Assembly: GCF_000721935.1 (NCBI RefSeq)
Contig: NZ_KL585414.1
Span: 219,434-229,690 of the forward strand
From: Streptomyces sp. NRRL WC-3549
GTDB taxonomy: Bacteria > Actinomycetota > Actinomycetes > Streptomycetales > Streptomycetaceae
Length of the DNA: 10,257 nucleotides
Reading direction: 5' to 3'
Shown here: in pieces, positions 6,695 through 10,257 of the stretch
How the letters are laid out: each line of letters starts with the position of its first letter
Numbering within the stretch: position 1 is the stretch's first letter
The notes under the pieces: generated by a model
Databases searched by the model: none
Told to the model about the DNA's origin: nothing
What the model saw: only the letters and a program-made list of their open reading frames with translations
Program-made: the position numbers and the translations under genes

Positions 6695-7351
6695 ACGGTA
6701 ACCAGTACATCAAGACCCCGTGGGGCGTGTCGGTGTTCGGCGCGGCGAGCGAGGACGCCGTGCCGGACCTGGCCCGCCTGCGCGTGGCGATCGAGCAGAC
6801 CGAGGACACCCCGGCCGAGGCGTTCGCCACCACCCGTGGCGGAGTCAACCGCATCCGGCAGGCGCTGCGCGGACACGGCGTGCCCGAGGCGGCCGTGTCG
6901 ACATCGCGCCTGAACCTCAAGTCGAGGTGGAGCTACGGCGAGTCGCGCCGCTTCCTCGGCTACGAGTGCACCGCCTCGTTCGTCGTCGAACTGCGGAACC
7001 TGGACATCCTGGAGACCGTGCTCATCGACCTGGTCGACGCCGGGGCCAACCAGGTCAGCGGGGTGGAGTTCGACGTACGCCGCAAGAAGGAGCTGCGCGC
7101 GCGGGCCCGGACCGCGGCGGTGGCCGCGGCCCGAGACAAGGCCGCGCTGAGACAAGGCCGCGCTGTACGCCGAGGCGGCCGGAGCGCGGCTCGGGCCGGT
7201 CGTCCACATCACGGACGTGGACGCCGAGCAGCCGCAGAGCTACCGCGGTCACGGTGGTTCGCAGCCCGGTGGCGGGGAAGGGGATCTGACGCCGGGCGAG
7301 GTGACCGTGTCGGCGGCCGTCCTGCTGGGCTTCTCCCTCCTCGACGGCTGA
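6682..7351 (+). pseudogene. SIMPL-domain (DUF541) protein gene broken by a 16-bp duplication
   Basis: The first 156 residues are a typical SIMPL/DUF541 protein: PWGVSVFGAASEDAVPDLAR (13-32), the AEAFATTRGGVNRIRQAL helix, VSTSRLNLKSRW, FLGYECTASF (91-100) and GANQVSGVEFDV (121-132). The exact tandem repeat at 7133-7164 adds 16 bases, so the frame then reads Arg/Gly-rich nonsense to a stop at 7366-7368. Removing one copy restores KAALYAEAAGARLGPVVHIT, then LTPGEVTVSAAVLLGFSLLD, and TGA at 7349-7351: a 217-residue protein of normal family length. Members are usually exported or cytoplasmic proteins of unclear function. No clear ribosome-binding site precedes ATG 6682 or the alternative ATG 6691, and no export signal is seen. 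The mutated product lacks the last third of the domain and is probably non-functional. Confidence 0.82.
7133..7164. repeat. Exact 16-bp tandem duplication
   Basis: GAGACAAGGCCGCGCT occurs at 7133-7148 and again, without spacer or mismatch, at 7149-7164; the next base also matches. Sixteen is not a multiple of three, and deletion of one copy restores the SIMPL frame, so this is the causative mutation. Its perfection suggests a recent slippage event. Confidence 0.95.
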
Positions 7352-7370
7352 CCGCACCCGGCCGTTAGAC

Positions 7371-7412
7371 CAGGCGCGCGGCCCGGCCCGGAAAGGGCCG
7401 GCCCGCGCCCTG
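7371..7412 (+). terminator. Strong GC-rich terminator hairpin after the SIMPL gene
   Basis: CCGGCCC (7383-7389) pairs with GGGCCGG (7395-7401) around GGAAA. An outer stem continues from CAGGCGCG (7371-7378) to CGCGCCCTG (7404-7412) with single-base bulges, giving a 42-base structure. It starts 19 bases after the original SIMPL stop. There is no U-tract. Confidence 0.65.
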
Positions 7413-7760
7413 CACGTTCCCGGCCGCGCGCCGCCCGCCGACGGCGCGGGTCCCACTGCCTACTCGGCTGCCCGCCCGTTCCCCAGCAGACCTCCCCCGG
7501 CGTCCGCCGGAACCCGGGCTGCCGCCGGACCCGCCCAGCCGCCCACCGACGGGGCACTGCCCAATCGTGGCCGCAGCCTCGCGGAGCAGGGCCGCTGGGC
7601 AAGTCCCAAGCCCCGGAACCATGCACCGAAACTTTCGCCCTGGCACCTGACCACCTTTCGGGCAGCTCGATCGCGGAGATCCGAAGCCGCTCCCGTAAGG
7701 AGGCCCACCCGCATCGGAAGCGCACCGCGTGCGCAGGTGGAGCGGCCCGCCGTCAACAAA
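7413..7760. other. Intergenic stretch with no recognisable gene
   Basis: Between the SIMPL terminator and the xylanase promoter I see no protein-like ORF on either strand; long open frames here have arbitrary composition typical of GC-rich DNA. The only distinct element is the GAAA-C-TTTC box at 7627-7637. No riboswitch or RNA gene is recognised. Confidence 0.5.
7627..7637. promoter_or_regulatory. Perfect palindrome CGAAA-C-TTTCG upstream of the xylanase
   Basis: An 11-base palindrome lies about 165 bases before the predicted -35. I recall this element, or close variants, upstream of Streptomyces xylanase genes, where it is linked to substrate control. A similar TTTCGGG half lies at about 7656. 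Confidence 0.5.
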
Positions 7761-7776
7761 TGAGCGAATGTGCGCT

Positions 7777-7800
7777 CGGAAACCTTTCGGAAACGCAGCG

Positions 7801-7802
<2 letters not shown>
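7777..7802. promoter_or_regulatory. Overlapping repeats directly upstream of the xylanase -35
   Basis: CGGAAAC is repeated at 7777-7783 and 7788-7794, a period of 11 bases or about one helical turn. Between them GAAA-CC-TTTC (7779-7788) forms a spaced variant of the CGAAACTTTCG palindrome. AACGC-A-GCGTT (7792-7802) is an additional inverted repeat that overlaps the -35 hexamer. The position fits a repressor or activator site for inducible xylanase expression. Confidence 0.55.
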
Positions 7803-9373
<1,571 letters not shown>

Positions 9374-9401
9374 TCACGAGGCGCCCCCTGCCGCCTCGCC
9401 C

Positions 9402-9439
9402 GTCCGCCCCGTCCGGTGTTCAGACCGGGCGGGGCGGAC
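9402..9439 (+). terminator. Strong xylanase terminator, probably bidirectional
   Basis: GTCCGCCCCGTCCGGT (9402-9417) pairs with ACCGGGCGGGGCGGAC (9424-9439) along 16 pairs, with only one G-T wobble, around the loop GTTCAG. It lies 29 bases after the stop, between convergent genes. No T-run follows on either strand. Confidence 0.8.
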
Positions 9440-9450
9440 ACGGCGCACGG

Positions 9451-9471
9451 CACACAGCACACAGCACACAG
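9451..9471. repeat. Three perfect CACACAG units
   Basis: A 7-bp unit repeated three times without change directly after the terminator, in a non-coding gap. It is a small slippage-prone repeat with no evident role; the rest of the gap up to 9540 holds only a 6-bp hairpin (9501-9515). Confidence 0.8.
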
Positions 9472-9540
9472 GTCAACCCTCACCCTGAAGTTGAGCTGGA
9501 GGGAGGTCTCCTCCCGGAAGGCACCGCCTGGCCCGCCGGA

Positions 9541-10257
9541 TCACCGGCCGAGTGCGGCCATGGCCGCGTTGTGGCCCGGTACCCCGCTGACCCCGCCCCC
9601 GCGCACGGCGCCCGCACCGCACAACAGGACATTGGGGTGCGCGGTCTCCACCCCCCACCGGCCGTCCGCCCCGGTGGCATACGGGAAGGAGAGGTCACCG
9701 TGGAAGATGTGGCCGCCGGGCAGGCCCAGGTCCCGCTCCAGGTCGAGCGGGGACTTGGCCTCTATGCACGGCCGGCCGTCGCCGTCGAAGGCCAGGCACC
9801 CCGCAAGCGGCTCCTCCAGGTGGGAGTCGAGCTGTGCGAGTGTCGCGTCGAGCAGGGCCGCCCGGGCCGTCGCGTTGTCCGCCGCGAAGAGCCGGGCGGG
9901 GGTGTGCAGGCCGAAGAGGGTGAGGGTGTGGTAGCCACGGGCCGCCAGGGAAGGGGCGAGGACCGAGGGATCGGTCAGCGAGTGGCAGTAGATCTCGGAC
10001 GGCGGCGCGGTGGGCAGCCGTCCGGCGGACGCCTCCCGGTAGGCGTCCGCCAACTGCCCGTACCCCTCCGCCACGTGGAAGGTGCCGGCGAACGCCCGGC
10101 GTGGGTCGACGGACCGGTCCCGCAGCCGCGGCAACCGTGTGAGCAGCATGTTCACCTTCAGCTGGGCACCTTCGGCCGGGGCCGGCGGCTCCTCGCCCAA
10201 CAGGGCGGACAGCGCCTGCGGCGAGGCGTTGACCAGGACCCTGCGGGCGGCGACGAC
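9541..10257 (-). CDS. FAD-dependent oxidoreductase, CrtI/PYROXD2-like, C-terminal part (5' end outside the window)
   Basis: Read from the right edge the frame is open through 10257 and stops with TGA at 9541-9543, giving about 238 C-terminal residues of a family usually 500-540 residues long. The start of the ORF near 10200 is internal; residues upstream of it (VVAARRVLVNASPQAL) belong to the same protein. The ending is diagnostic: LPGGHIFHGDLSFPYA, then NVLLCGAGAVRGGGVSGVPG and a helix HNAAMAALGR. This is the C-terminal FAD-binding segment shared by phytoene-desaturase-like amine-oxidase-fold enzymes and closest to the PYROXD2-like subgroup. IYCHSLTDPSVLAP and LTLFGLHTPARLF fit the substrate domain. 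The N-terminal GxGxxG motif lies outside the window. No carotenoid genes are nearby, so a pigment role is not supported. It is convergent with the xylanase. Confidence 0.85.
   Translation of the reverse strand, partial: VVAARRVLVNASPQALSALLGEEPPAPAEGAQLKVNMLLTRLPRLRDRSVDPRRAFAGTFHVAEGYGQLADAYREASAGRLPTAPPSEIYCHSLTDPSVLAPSLAARGYHTLTLFGLHTPARLFAADNATARAALLDATLAQLDSHLEEPLAGCLAFDGDGRPCIEAKSPLDLERDLGLPGGHIFHGDLSFPYATGADGRWGVETAHPNVLLCGAGAVRGGGVSGVPGHNAAMAALGR

Noticed and set aside
5878..7212. Long minus-strand open frame (444 codons) across the hydrolase and SIMPL genes
   Set aside because: It is a GC-bias shadow of two recognisable plus-strand genes, and its composition is unlike a folded protein.
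7640..7760. Possible riboswitch or small RNA upstream of the xylanase
   Set aside because: No conserved riboswitch core can be recognised, and this stretch lies upstream of the predicted xylanase transcription start.

Overview
The window looks like chromosomal DNA from Streptomyces or a very close actinomycete. GC content is very high, third codon positions are nearly all G or C, GTG starts and strong purine-rich ribosome-binding sites are used, and the gene content fits: a secreted GH10-CBM2 xylanase, a PaaK-type CoA ligase, a secreted beta-lactamase-fold serine hydrolase and a SIMPL-domain protein.

Layout, left to right. (1) 1-570, plus strand: C-terminal part of an FAD-dependent aromatic monooxygenase that runs off the left edge. 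(2) 586-822: a doubtful small minus-strand ORF, then a perfect 10-bp inverted repeat in front of the next gene. (3) 823-2112, plus: phenylacetate-CoA ligase (paaK). (4) 2361-3872, minus: a second ANL-superfamily acyl-CoA ligase, convergent with paaK, with a promoter whose predicted start point falls on the ATG. (5) 3991-4533, minus: remains of a Ca2+/H+ antiporter gene with a large internal deletion, frame changes and no C-terminal half. (6) 4814-6694, plus: exported serine hydrolase whose C-terminal domain has been thrown out of frame. (7) 6682-7351, plus: SIMPL (DUF541) gene broken by an exact 16-bp tandem duplication. (8) 7352-7984: terminator, GAAA/TTTC boxes, a well-formed promoter and a large leader hairpin. 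(9) 7985-9373, plus: modular xylanase followed by a strong terminator. (10) 9541-10257, minus: C-terminal part of a CrtI/PYROXD2-like FAD oxidoreductase that runs off the right edge.

Functionally this is a mixed metabolic region, not one pathway. The left part concerns aromatic and fatty-acid activation: two CoA ligases and possibly the monooxygenase. The right part concerns extracellular polymer degradation: the xylanase and perhaps the exported hydrolase, whose upstream regions carry similar GAAA...TTTC elements. Between them lie three adjacent damaged genes, the most unusual property of the window. I found no CRISPR array, tRNA, rRNA, complete mobile element, phage gene or convincing new multi-gene system. 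The best leads are the gene-decay cluster, the 16-bp duplication, the paaK operator, the possible leaderless promoter, and the xylanase leader hairpin with its shared boxes.
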